In this document: positions 1-5,524 of the stretch, in pieces
Position numbering within the stretch: the stretch's first letter is position 1
Layout: each line of letters begins with the position of its first letter
Assembly: GCA_023253905.1 (NCBI GenBank)
Contig: JALREG010000138.1
Span: 1-6,354 of the forward strand
Length of the DNA: 6,354 nt
Direction: 5' to 3'
From: Burkholderiaceae bacterium
GTDB lineage: Bacteria; Pseudomonadota; Gammaproteobacteria; Burkholderiales; Burkholderiaceae
The notes under the pieces: model-generated
What the model saw: only the letters and a program-made list of their open reading frames with translations
Told to the model about the DNA's origin: nothing
The model's database searches: none
Translations under genes and position numbers: made by a program

Positions 1-183
1 GTTGTCCGGGTTGTGCAGCACGCTTCGATACAGCGCCACATGACCTTCCATCGTATGCGGTCGCAGGCTGTGCGCCTTCATCACGTTATCCACCGTACCG
101 TGTGGTGTGGTCACTTTCTGATAGGCCGAGGCGAGCGACCCCTGCGCCTCTTCAAGGGGAATCATGCGGATCCAGGCAGACAT
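1..183 (-). CDS. AhpD / carboxymuconolactone decarboxylase-family protein, N-terminal 61 residues (runs off left edge)
   Basis: The 61 visible residues start MSAWIRMIPLEEAQG and contain the stretches VDNVMKAHSLRP and HVALYRSVLHNPDN. These resemble the N-terminal helices of the AhpD-like peroxidase-related branch of the carboxymuconolactone decarboxylase superfamily. Members use a redox C-x-x-C pair with a nearby histidine to reduce peroxides, or catalyse decarboxylation or related chemistry, in the cytoplasm. The C-x-x-C motif would lie beyond the window edge, so activity cannot be judged. The ATG at 183 is preceded by a GGAG ribosome-binding site (plus-strand 192-195) with an 8-base spacer, which supports this start. 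It lies 94 bases downstream of the HD-domain gene on the same strand and is probably the next gene of that operon, although the gap could hold its own promoter. The family call is fairly good; no substrate can be named. Confidence 0.72.
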   Translation of the reverse strand, partial: MSAWIRMIPLEEAQGSLASAYQKVTTPHGTVDNVMKAHSLRPHTMEGHVALYRSVLHNPDN

Positions 184-277
184 CTGAGGGACTCCAAGCT
201 GGGGTGATCAGGGGGCGGTGTTCGCAGCGTGCGCCGAGCGTGAGCATGGGCCCGGTGAGTTCGTACGCACGCTCTAC

Positions 278-892
278 TCAATCCGGAAGCGGCGTCGGCC
301 GAGGCGGGCGCGCGAAGAGCCGCCTCACCATTGGCTCGAAATGCTCAAGCGGCGCACACTCATAGGCCGGGTCGACCGTCGCCTGGTCGTAGCGCGCGAC
401 GAAGGTGGCCGCCCACTCGAAGTGCGGATGCCCGCGCCAGCGCTCGCGGGCGCGCTGGTCAGCCTCCGGATGATGATGCGCATGCACATCCTGAAAAATC
501 GCGTGCCGGCGAAGCATCCATTCGTTGCGTTCGCTCACATAAGCGCCCAGCAGCGCCGCTGCGAATTCGCCATGCCGCTGCGGGCAGGCAATGAAGCCAA
601 TGTCATGGAGTAGCGCCACCACCACATCCTCCTCATCCCGACCGTCGCGCAGCGCCATGGTGGCTGACTGCAGGCTGTGGCGATAGTTGTTCACCTGATA
701 GCCGAAGGTGGTGTCGTTCTCGGAGGCCGCCAGCATGCGAAGCACCTGTTTAGCCTGCTCATCAGCGTAGTAGCGCGTGCGCTGGGTGCCCAGCAGATCC
801 CAATCGGCTCGGGTGAAATCTTCAAGTGAAGTTTTCTCCACATATTGCCAATCGGGCAGGTGAAGCGGGCTCGCTTTCGGATGTCCCTTCAT
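278..892 (-). CDS. HD-domain protein with MIOX/PhnZ-type diiron oxygenase ligand set
   Basis: This 204-residue cytoplasmic protein has one HD domain covering roughly residues 45-175. The ordered metal-ligand pattern is complete: H72 (in YRHSLQ), H96-D97 (in LLHDIG), H107, H130 and D169 (in ARYDQAT). An H-(HD)-H-H-D series in a protein this small is what is known for the mixed-valence diiron HD oxygenases (myo-inositol oxygenase, PhnZ, TmpB), which cleave C-C or C-P bonds with O2. Ordinary HD phosphohydrolases often bind only one metal through fewer residues. Closely similar small HD proteins are usually annotated only as HD-domain proteins, so a hydrolase role remains possible. The ATG overlaps the GST stop codon (ATGA, 4 bases) and has a GGGAG ribosome-binding site at plus-strand 900-904, 7 bases upstream, indicating translational coupling. 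The C-terminal tail (FARPPRPTPLPD) is proline-rich. The HD fold is confident; the oxygenase role is inferred from ligand spacing. Confidence 0.85.
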   Translation of the reverse strand: MKGHPKASPLHLPDWQYVEKTSLEDFTRADWDLLGTQRTRYYADEQAKQVLRMLAASENDTTFGYQVNNYRHSLQSATMALRDGRDEEDVVVALLHDIGFIACPQRHGEFAAALLGAYVSERNEWMLRRHAIFQDVHAHHHPEADQRARERWRGHPHFEWAATFVARYDQATVDPAYECAPLEHFEPMVRRLFARPPRPTPLPD

Positions 893-1548
893 TTGGATGC
901 TCCCGCCATGGCCTGAGTGAGCCAGGCTTCGGTGGCCGGACGCCAGGGGGCAAGGCCTGCTGCAACGGCGGGATGATCGGCGCTTCGCGAAAGCCAGCCG
1001 GTGATCGATGCCGGCACGTTGAGCGGTTGGCCGAGCGCCTCCAGAAGGCGTGCCGCGAGCCTCAGTGTGACGGCAAAGCCGCAGTCGGCGGTGCTGAATG
1101 CCACGCCTGCCATCCAGTGCGGGTCGCCTGATCGCAGTTGCTCGAGTTGTCGCAGGCGCTCTTCGATGCCGGCAGCCAGCGTGGGCAGCGATTCGCGTCG
1201 GGCCGGATCGCGAATCAGCGGAAACAGGGCGCGCACGGCAGGCTCCACCGCCAGATCATGCACGCGGGCCAGCATGCGGATCCGCGCCCGGGTGGCAGCG
1301 TGACCGGGCAGGAGCGCTGGCCCTTCGAAAGCTTCATCAAGGTATTCGATGATCGCTTCGGATTCGGCTAACAGGAAACCATCATGATCGATGGCGGGGA
1401 TGGTGCTGGTCGGGATGATGGCCCGCCAGGTATCGGATCGATAACCGCCTGGTGGCGGCCTTTCGTCAAACGCAACGCCCTTGGCATGCAGCGCGATCCG
1501 CACCTTGGTGCTGAAAGTGGAAACCGGTAGCCCGTAGAGAATCAGCAT
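889..1548 (-). CDS. Glutathione S-transferase-like protein
   Basis: This 219-residue protein has an N-terminal thioredoxin-fold domain (about 1-80) and an all-helical C-terminal domain (about 85-210), the normal GST length and layout. Visible hallmarks are MLILYGLPVSTFSTKVR at the start, with serines or threonines at 10-14 that could supply the catalytic hydroxyl; the cis-proline P51 in STIPAI; the glutathione gamma-glutamyl contact E62-S63; and the N-capping box S152-x-x-D155 in the second domain. Members conjugate glutathione or catalyse glutathione-dependent isomerisation and lyase steps in catabolism. The open frame extends 14 codons upstream, but the ATG at 1548 is preferred because it begins exactly at the GST strand beta-1, lies one base after the creatininase-family stop, and has a GGAG site 7 bases upstream. 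Its place between an amidohydrolase and an HD protein suggests a catabolic or detoxifying step, but no substrate is identifiable. Confidence 0.88.
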   Translation of the reverse strand: MLILYGLPVSTFSTKVRIALHAKGVAFDERPPPGGYRSDTWRAIIPTSTIPAIDHDGFLLAESEAIIEYLDEAFEGPALLPGHAATRARIRMLARVHDLAVEPAVRALFPLIRDPARRESLPTLAAGIEERLRQLEQLRSGDPHWMAGVAFSTADCGFAVTLRLAARLLEALGQPLNVPASITGWLSRSADHPAVAAGLAPWRPATEAWLTQAMAGASK

Positions 1549-1549
1549 G

Positions 1550-2338
1550 TCAGTGCTCCGCTTCAAACGCAGCCACGTCCTGCACGGCATCGCCCACTGC
1601 CGCTGCGATCAGCGTTTCGCCCTGTTCGCGAGTGGCAAGCAGGGAATGCGACCCGACCCGGCCATCGGGGAAGGCCTCGCGATGGGTCCTCCGGTCGAAA
1701 TGATTATCGCCGCCGTGGTTGCGCAGAAACGCGGCAGTGAGCTCGGGTGGGGCCTCGAGCGCGTGCTTCGCTCCTTCGCTGCGCGCGCGCTCGCCAGCCG
1801 TTGGCTCAGCCGCCATCGCGATGGCAACTTCACTGGGTGTGGCGTGCAGCCCTTCATGTGCGCCGTACCACTCGCGCCTCAGCAGGTCGACCTGCGGGTA
1901 CTCCCACCAGCTGCGCAGACGGCAGCGGGCCATTCGGGCGCCCTGCATCCTTGCGCGTTCGAGATAAAAATCCTGAAACGCCGCGCGTGCCACCCCGATA
2001 TTGGCGCCATGACCGTTCAGGCAATAGATCCGCTCAAACCCTTGGTCGGCGAGCGCATGCAGGATGTCCAGAATCAGTGCGAGGAGCGTGCTCGCCCGCA
2101 CCGCGATGGTTCCCGGAAAACCCAGGTTGAACTGTGCGACCGTGTGCGCAAGCGTTGGCGCGACCAGCACGCCAGTGCGCTCACCCAGTCGGTCCGCGAT
2201 CGTCTGCGCGCACAGTGAGTCGGTGCCAATCAGCCCGACAGGTCCGTGCTGTTCGGTAGACCCCAGCGGCAACACGATGGTGCGCGATCGCTCCAGGTAT
2301 TGCGCCACCTGCGCCGAGGTGCTGAGGGCGAGTTGCAT
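1550..2338 (-). CDS. Creatininase-superfamily metal-dependent amidohydrolase
   Basis: This 262-residue cytoplasmic protein has the length of creatininase-family enzymes, which hydrolyse cyclic or linear amides at a dinuclear metal site. Visible motifs are STEQHGP (E29, H31), GTDS (D40), NGHGAN (H110) and HATPSE (H165, E170), matching the family's conserved ligand and catalytic blocks in order. The block at 108-113 is N-G-H-G-A-N, whereas Pseudomonas creatininase has N-G-H-Y-E-N with the glutamate as a metal ligand. This protein therefore belongs with the NGHGxN branch, which contains formamide hydrolases such as ArfB and the mycofactocin peptidase MftE. True creatininase activity is doubtful; an amide, lactam or formamide substrate is inferred. 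It starts 24 bases after the permease stop, with a GGACGAGG-like ribosome-binding site ending 8 bases before the ATG, and its TGA is followed after one base by the GST start, so it sits inside the operon. Confidence 0.9.
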   Translation of the reverse strand: MQLALSTSAQVAQYLERSRTIVLPLGSTEQHGPVGLIGTDSLCAQTIADRLGERTGVLVAPTLAHTVAQFNLGFPGTIAVRASTLLALILDILHALADQGFERIYCLNGHGANIGVARAAFQDFYLERARMQGARMARCRLRSWWEYPQVDLLRREWYGAHEGLHATPSEVAIAMAAEPTAGERARSEGAKHALEAPPELTAAFLRNHGGDNHFDRRTHREAFPDGRVGSHSLLATREQGETLIAAAVGDAVQDVAAFEAEH

Positions 2339-2362
2339 GGTGATGGCCTCGTCCGACTCGCC

Positions 2363-3127
2363 TTAACGCTGATGACGCGACATCCGGCGCTCGAGCGCGC
2401 GCACGCCCCAGGAAGTGAGCAGGATGAGTACCAGATACTCAAGCACCAGCATCGTGTAGATCTCGAGCGGGCGATATTCGGTCACATTGAGTTCATTGGC
2501 GCGGCGTGTGAGTTCCTGAAGACCGATCACCGAGACCAGTGAACTCATCTTGAGCACATACACAAACTGATTGCCAAGCGCCGGCAGAATGGTGCGAATG
2601 GCCTGCGGGAATATCACCAGACGGAAGGTGTGCCAGCCCGACAGCCCCAGCGAGCGCGCTGCTTCGGTTTGACCGCGCGCGACGGACTGTATGCCTGCTC
2701 GGAAAACCTCAGCCTCGAAGGCCGAATCAGAGAGCGCGAGTGACAGGACGCCAGCCGTGAAGGCGCCAAACTGCAGCCCGGTGATGACCGGTAGACCGTA
2801 GTACACCCAGAGGAGCAGTACCAGGAGAGGAATGGCGCGCAGGCACTCCACGTACACCCGCGACGTGCTGCGAAGCAGCCGCGAGGACGACATCCCGGCG
2901 AGCGCCATAGCAATACCGATCAGCACCGACAGGATAATGGCGCTGACCGCGAGCGAGATCGTGAGCCCCAACCCTGCCGCCATGAACTGGATGTTGCCCA
3001 GTCCTTTGGCGGAGAGCGGATTGAAGATGTACCAGCCCCAGGTGTAGCCCCCGGAGTTGGATGCGCAGCCCGCCAGCAGAAGTGGCAGGGCTGCGCAAAG
3101 GACGAGAATTACTGCCCGCCGAGCCAC
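2363..3127 (-). CDS. Amino-acid-type ABC transporter permease with N-terminal lipobox
   Basis: This 254-residue inner-membrane protein is of the HisM/GlnP class of polar amino-acid ABC permeases. Hydrophobic segments lie around 52-77, 97-117, 121-133, 185-203 and 223-241. The cytoplasmic EAA loop that docks the ATPase is clear at about 155-182 (EAARSLGLSGW, then FPQA and LPALGNQF). The GTG start at 3127 lies inside the end of the binding-protein gene (19-base overlap); no ATG occurs in frame before residue 49, which is too close to the first permease helix. The first 21 residues form a lipoprotein-type signal: positive MARR, a hydrophobic core and the lipobox LLAGC (C21). Permeases of this class usually begin with a periplasmic N terminus, so a lipidated C21 would be topologically reasonable. 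No ATPase gene or second permease is nearby, so it may pair with itself and borrow an ATPase encoded elsewhere. Confidence 0.92.
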   Translation of the reverse strand: MARRAVILVLCAALPLLLAGCASNSGGYTWGWYIFNPLSAKGLGNIQFMAAGLGLTISLAVSAIILSVLIGIAMALAGMSSSRLLRSTSRVYVECLRAIPLLVLLLWVYYGLPVITGLQFGAFTAGVLSLALSDSAFEAEVFRAGIQSVARGQTEAARSLGLSGWHTFRLVIFPQAIRTILPALGNQFVYVLKMSSLVSVIGLQELTRRANELNVTEYRPLEIYTMLVLEYLVLILLTSWGVRALERRMSRHQR

Positions 3128-3903
3128 TTGGCTTCAAGCGTCTGGAAGAAGCCCTCAGATTTTTTGAGTGCGATCCAGTTGTTGACGTAAGTCGTCCAGA
3201 CCGCGTCACCCTGGGGCAGGGGATAGGCAAACGGCCGCTTGTTGCGAAGCTCGGCGCCGCCCACGATTGCGAGGTTGGGGAACTGCTTGACGAGCGTGGC
3301 GGCTTCCACATTGCTGGTGATGGTGGCCTGCGCACGGCCAGCCAGCACTTCCTGGTAGCCGGTGGCGGGCTTTTCAACCGATCGCACGCGGGCCTGCGGG
3401 AAGTGGGCTTTGGCCTGCTCTTCAAACACGGTGCCCAGCAGCACAGCCACGACGGTGCCCGACTGGTTGAGGTCAGCCCAGCCCTTGTATTTGGCCGCGT
3501 CGTTTTTCTGAACCAGTGGCACAGTGCCGGCCTCGGTGTAGGGGTCGGAGAAGGCAACCGTCTTGGCGCGCGCCATATTGAGCGAGGCGCCCGAGAAGAT
3601 GTCGTAGCGGTTGGCGGTGATGCCGGCCACCAGCGTTGCCCACTCTGCGGGCACCCACTCGATCTTCACGCCGAGGTCTTTCGCGAACTGCTCCATGGCC
3701 TCGATGTCAAAGCCACGGTAGCTGTTGGTGGCAGGGTCGCGAATCGACATGGGGTTGAAGTCACCGGTGGTGCCGACGCGTACCGTGCCACGTTCGAGCA
3801 CCGTCTGCAGTCGTGATTTACCGGGGGCCTGCGCCTGGCTGGGCGCAGTAAACAGGGCAAGGCTGGTCGCGGCAAGGGCGACCAGGATCCGGAAAGCTTT
3901 CAT
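3109..3903 (-). CDS. Periplasmic family 3 solute-binding protein (amino-acid / PheC-like)
   Basis: This 264-residue protein has a Sec signal peptide at residues 1 to about 26 (MKAFR, a hydrophobic core, then PSQAQA with cleavage probably after A24 or A26). The mature part is a two-lobed type II binding protein of the HisJ/cyclohexadienyl dehydratase class: SRLQTVLERGTVRVGTTGDF at 30-49, YRGFDIEAMEQFAKDLGVK at 62-80, and the ligand segment SLNMARAKTVAFSDPY at 107-122. R112 aligns with the carboxylate-binding arginine of HisJ (R77). At 191-202 the sequence runs ...ITSNVEAA..., so the usual alpha-amino-binding aspartate is S197, while E200 aligns with the PheC catalytic glutamate. The ligand is probably a carboxylate lacking a simple free amino group; a secreted dehydratase role is less likely given the adjoining permease. 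The ATG has a GAGGA site 7 bases upstream. It is the first gene of the leftward operon. Confidence 0.92.
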   Translation of the reverse strand: MKAFRILVALAATSLALFTAPSQAQAPGKSRLQTVLERGTVRVGTTGDFNPMSIRDPATNSYRGFDIEAMEQFAKDLGVKIEWVPAEWATLVAGITANRYDIFSGASLNMARAKTVAFSDPYTEAGTVPLVQKNDAAKYKGWADLNQSGTVVAVLLGTVFEEQAKAHFPQARVRSVEKPATGYQEVLAGRAQATITSNVEAATLVKQFPNLAIVGGAELRNKRPFAYPLPQGDAVWTTYVNNWIALKKSEGFFQTLEAKWLGGQ

Positions 3904-3910
3904 GAGACGA

Positions 3911-3915
3911 TCCTC
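3911..3915 (-). promoter_or_regulatory. Ribosome-binding site of the binding-protein gene
   Basis: On the minus strand the sequence reads GAGGA followed by seven bases and ATG. This is a near-ideal Shine-Dalgarno spacing and fixes the start of the first gene of the leftward operon. Confidence 0.8.
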
Positions 3916-3937
3916 GTCGGTTGAACAGGTCTTGCGG

Positions 3938-3946
3938 ATGTTAGCA
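3938..3946 (-). promoter_or_regulatory. Candidate extended -10 promoter for the leftward operon
   Basis: The minus strand reads TGCTAACAT, an extended -10 element (TGn plus TAACAT, four of six matches to TATAAT). The -35 position expected 16-18 bases upstream (around 3960-3967) has no good TTGACA match, which the TGn extension could partly compensate for. Initiation would fall near 3931, giving a leader of about 28 bases that contains the GAGGA ribosome-binding site. The call rests on motif and position only. Confidence 0.4.
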
Positions 3947-3962
3947 GCAAACCCTCAGCCCA

Positions 3963-3984
3963 CGAGCGATGCAGGCATCGCCCG
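3963..3984. promoter_or_regulatory. Candidate operator: inverted repeat between divergent promoters
   Basis: GCGATGC, AG, GCATCGC at 3966-3981 is a perfect seven-base dyad with a two-base spacer. After one mismatched pair (A3965/C3982) two more outer pairs match, giving a 22-base near-palindrome. It lies where the -35 regions of both candidate divergent promoters would fall (about 3961-3966 on the minus strand, 3976-3981 on the plus strand). A dimeric regulator bound here could control both transcription units at once. There is no T-run after it and it sits upstream of both genes, so it is not a terminator. The size and symmetry would suit GntR, LysR or TetR-type proteins, but no regulator gene is in the window and the family cannot be chosen. 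Confidence 0.5.
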
Positions 3985-3998
3985 CGGGGATGTACGGC

Positions 3999-4004
3999 TA
4001 CACT
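3999..4004 (+). promoter_or_regulatory. Candidate -10 element of the sox operon
   Basis: TACACT (four of six matches to TATAAT) ends nine bases before the soxB ATG at 4014. Transcription would start at about 4011-4013, leaving almost no leader. No purine-rich ribosome-binding site is seen in the 20 bases before the ATG, which agrees with a leaderless or near-leaderless mRNA. The -35 region (about 3976-3981, CATCGC) is poor and overlaps the inverted repeat, so activation by a bound regulator is plausible. Confidence 0.35.
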
Positions 4005-4013
4005 CGCGGCGCG

Positions 4014-5258
4014 ATGCGTTATTCGATCTTCAACCTGATCAGCCAGGCCCTGAGGGGCCATCGTGGCTGGCCGCGGGCATGGCGCGCGGCAGCGCCTGCT
4101 TCGCGCTATGACGCGGTCATCGTGGGCGGCGGCGGCCACGGGTTGGCAACCGCCTGGCATCTCGCCCGTGACCATGGCCTGCGGGTCGCGGTGCTTGAGC
4201 GCGGCTGGATCGGCTCCGGGAACACCGGCCGTAACACCACCGTGATCCGGTCCAATTACCTCCGCGAGCAGGGGATCCGTTTTCAGGACGAGAACCTCAG
4301 GCTCTGGACGGGCCTGTCGGCGCAGCTCGACTTCAACCTCATGGTGAGCCACCGCGGACAGATCGAACTGCTTCAGACCTGGGGGAAGGTTCGCGATTCG
4401 CGCCGGCGCCTCCACACCATGCGAATGGCGGGGGCTGATTACGAACTCCTCAACGCCGACGAGTGCTACGGCCTGCTCCCGCTCCTGAACCGCGACCCCA
4501 GCATGCGGCTTCCCATCCTCGGAGGTGCCTGGCAGGGACGCGCCGGCACCGTGCGTCACGATGCGGTGGCCTGGGGCTATGCCCGGGCCGCGAGCACCGC
4601 GGGCGTGGACATTGTCGAGGGTTGCGAGGTGACCGGCATGGATTGCCCCGGCGGTGTGGTGCAGGGCGTGCGCACGTCCCGCGGCGACATCGCTACGCCG
4701 CTGGTGGGCCTCGCGGTCGCGGGCCACTCCGGTCGGCTGGCAGCAATGGCGGGGCTGCGGCTTCCCATTGAGACGGTCGCTTTGCAGGCCTTTGTATCCG
4801 AGCCGCTCAAGCCCGTGCTCGACATTGTGGTGACGGCGCCCGCGCTCGCGGTCTACCTCAGCCAATCTGACAAGGGCGAGCTCGTCATTGGCGGCGGGGC
4901 AGACGGGTATGCGTCCTACGCCCAGCGCGGCGCGCCCCAGGTGGTGCTCGACACCGTGGCCTCGATGATCGAACTGTTTCCGTCTTTTGCGCGCATCAAG
5001 CTCCTTCGGCAGTGGGCGGGGGCGATTGACCTGTCGGTTGACACCACGCCGATTGTCTCGAACACATCGGTCAAGGGATTGTTCGTGAGCACCGGTTGGG
5101 GCTCGGGCGGCTTCAAATCCATCCCCGCAGGCGGCCGCAGTTTCGCGAGGCTGATTGCCACGGGTGAGGCCGACCCCTGGATCCAGCCGTTTTCGCTCGA
5201 GCGCTTTCTCACCGGGCGACTGCTGTTTGAAACCGCCAGCGCCTCCAACAGGTTTTAG
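4014..5258 (+). CDS. soxB: Heterotetrameric sarcosine oxidase-type beta subunit (FAD/FMN amine oxidoreductase)
   Basis: This 414-residue protein begins [19 protein letters not shown], the characteristic SoxB N terminus, which fixes the start at 4014; an in-frame ATG 15 codons upstream would add residues not seen in the family. The beta subunit binds FAD and covalent FMN and oxidises the N-methyl amine, passing the product imine to the alpha subunit. Visible features are the dinucleotide-binding GGGGHG at 38-43; [11 protein letters not shown] with R79, aligned with the substrate-carboxylate arginine R52 of monomeric sarcosine oxidase; [11 protein letters not shown] with H182, matching the FMN-linked histidine; and GWGSGGFK near 361-368, where K368 aligns with K348 of the monomeric enzyme. 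The segment [11 protein letters not shown] at 278-288 and the IPAGG at 370-374 depart from the usual vHxYxSQ and TPG-type sequences, so the true substrate may be another N-alkyl amino acid. soxD follows after two bases. Confidence 0.93.
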   Translation: MRYSIFNLISQALRGHRGWPRAWRAAAPASRYDAVIVGGGGHGLATAWHLARDHGLRVAVLERGWIGSGNTGRNTTVIRSNYLREQGIRFQDENLRLWTGLSAQLDFNLMVSHRGQIELLQTWGKVRDSRRRLHTMRMAGADYELLNADECYGLLPLLNRDPSMRLPILGGAWQGRAGTVRHDAVAWGYARAASTAGVDIVEGCEVTGMDCPGGVVQGVRTSRGDIATPLVGLAVAGHSGRLAAMAGLRLPIETVALQAFVSEPLKPVLDIVVTAPALAVYLSQSDKGELVIGGGADGYASYAQRGAPQVVLDTVASMIELFPSFARIKLLRQWAGAIDLSVDTTPIVSNTSVKGLFVSTGWGSGGFKSIPAGGRSFARLIATGEADPWIQPFSLERFLTGRLLFETASASNRF

Positions 5259-5260
5259 GG

Positions 5261-5524
5261 ATGCTGAGACTTCACTGCCCCTTCTGCGGCGAGCGTCCTG
5301 AGACCGAATTTCAGTGCGCGGGCGAGGCCGCGCCCCGGCCGGACGATCCGGGGGCGCTTGATGAGGCCGCGTGGTCGCAGGTCCTGTATCAGCGTGCCAA
5401 TCCCGCAGGCTGGAATATCGAACTCTGGTGGCATGCGGCCGGCTGTCGGCAATGGCTGCGTGTCGAGCGGCACACGCTGACCCACGAGATCGGGTCGATC
5501 ACACTCGCCGGAGAACCGAATTGA
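5261..5524 (+). CDS. soxD: Sarcosine oxidase delta subunit (zinc-binding)
   Basis: This 87-residue protein is the small structural subunit of the heterotetrameric enzyme. It begins MLRLHCPFCGERPETEF and ends its core with WWHAAGCRQWLRVERHT and THEIG, all typical of SoxD. The four zinc ligands known for the family are present: C6, C9, H58 and C62. The subunit is at the short end of the usual range, with only a brief tail (ITLAGEPN) after the conserved THEI. It starts two bases after the soxB TAG, with CAGG eight bases upstream as a modest ribosome-binding site, and its TGA overlaps the TTG start of soxA. The order beta-delta-alpha is the standard sox operon arrangement, which makes this call robust despite the small size. 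Confidence 0.95.
   Translation: MLRLHCPFCGERPETEFQCAGEAAPRPDDPGALDEAAWSQVLYQRANPAGWNIELWWHAAGCRQWLRVERHTLTHEIGSITLAGEPN
5510..5514 (+). promoter_or_regulatory. Ribosome-binding site selecting the TTG start of soxA
   Basis: GGAGA ends six bases before TTG at 5521. No ATG or GTG in the soxA frame lies in the 60 bases before it, so this site is the main evidence for the non-ATG start. Confidence 0.65.

Noticed and set aside
226..273. Inverted repeat AGCGTGCG ... CGCACGCT in the gap before the CMD-family gene, as a terminator
   Set aside because: The loop is 32 bases and there is no T-run, so an intrinsic terminator is not supported. It may be chance in GC-rich sequence.
1547..2218. 223-codon open frame on the plus strand opposite the amidohydrolase
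   Set aside because: This is a shadow of the creatininase-family gene, which has all expected motifs in order.
2727..3557. 276-codon minus-strand frame overlapping permease and binding protein
   Set aside because: It is out of frame with both real genes and is a low-complexity Pro/Ser/Arg translation with no domain.
3061..3816. 251-codon open frame on the plus strand opposite the binding-protein gene
   Set aside because: It is antisense to a gene with signal peptide and clear family motifs, with no ribosome-binding support or known domain.
3900..4865. 321-codon open frame on the minus strand across the control region and antisense to soxB
   Set aside because: It lies opposite a well-supported soxB, has no recognisable domain, and has the Ala/Arg/His/Gly-rich composition typical of antisense shadows in GC-rich DNA.
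1550..5258. A complete creatinine degradation cluster (creatininase, creatinase, sarcosine oxidase)
   Set aside because: No creatinase is present and the amidohydrolase lacks the creatininase-specific glutamate, so the textbook pathway is not supported by this window.
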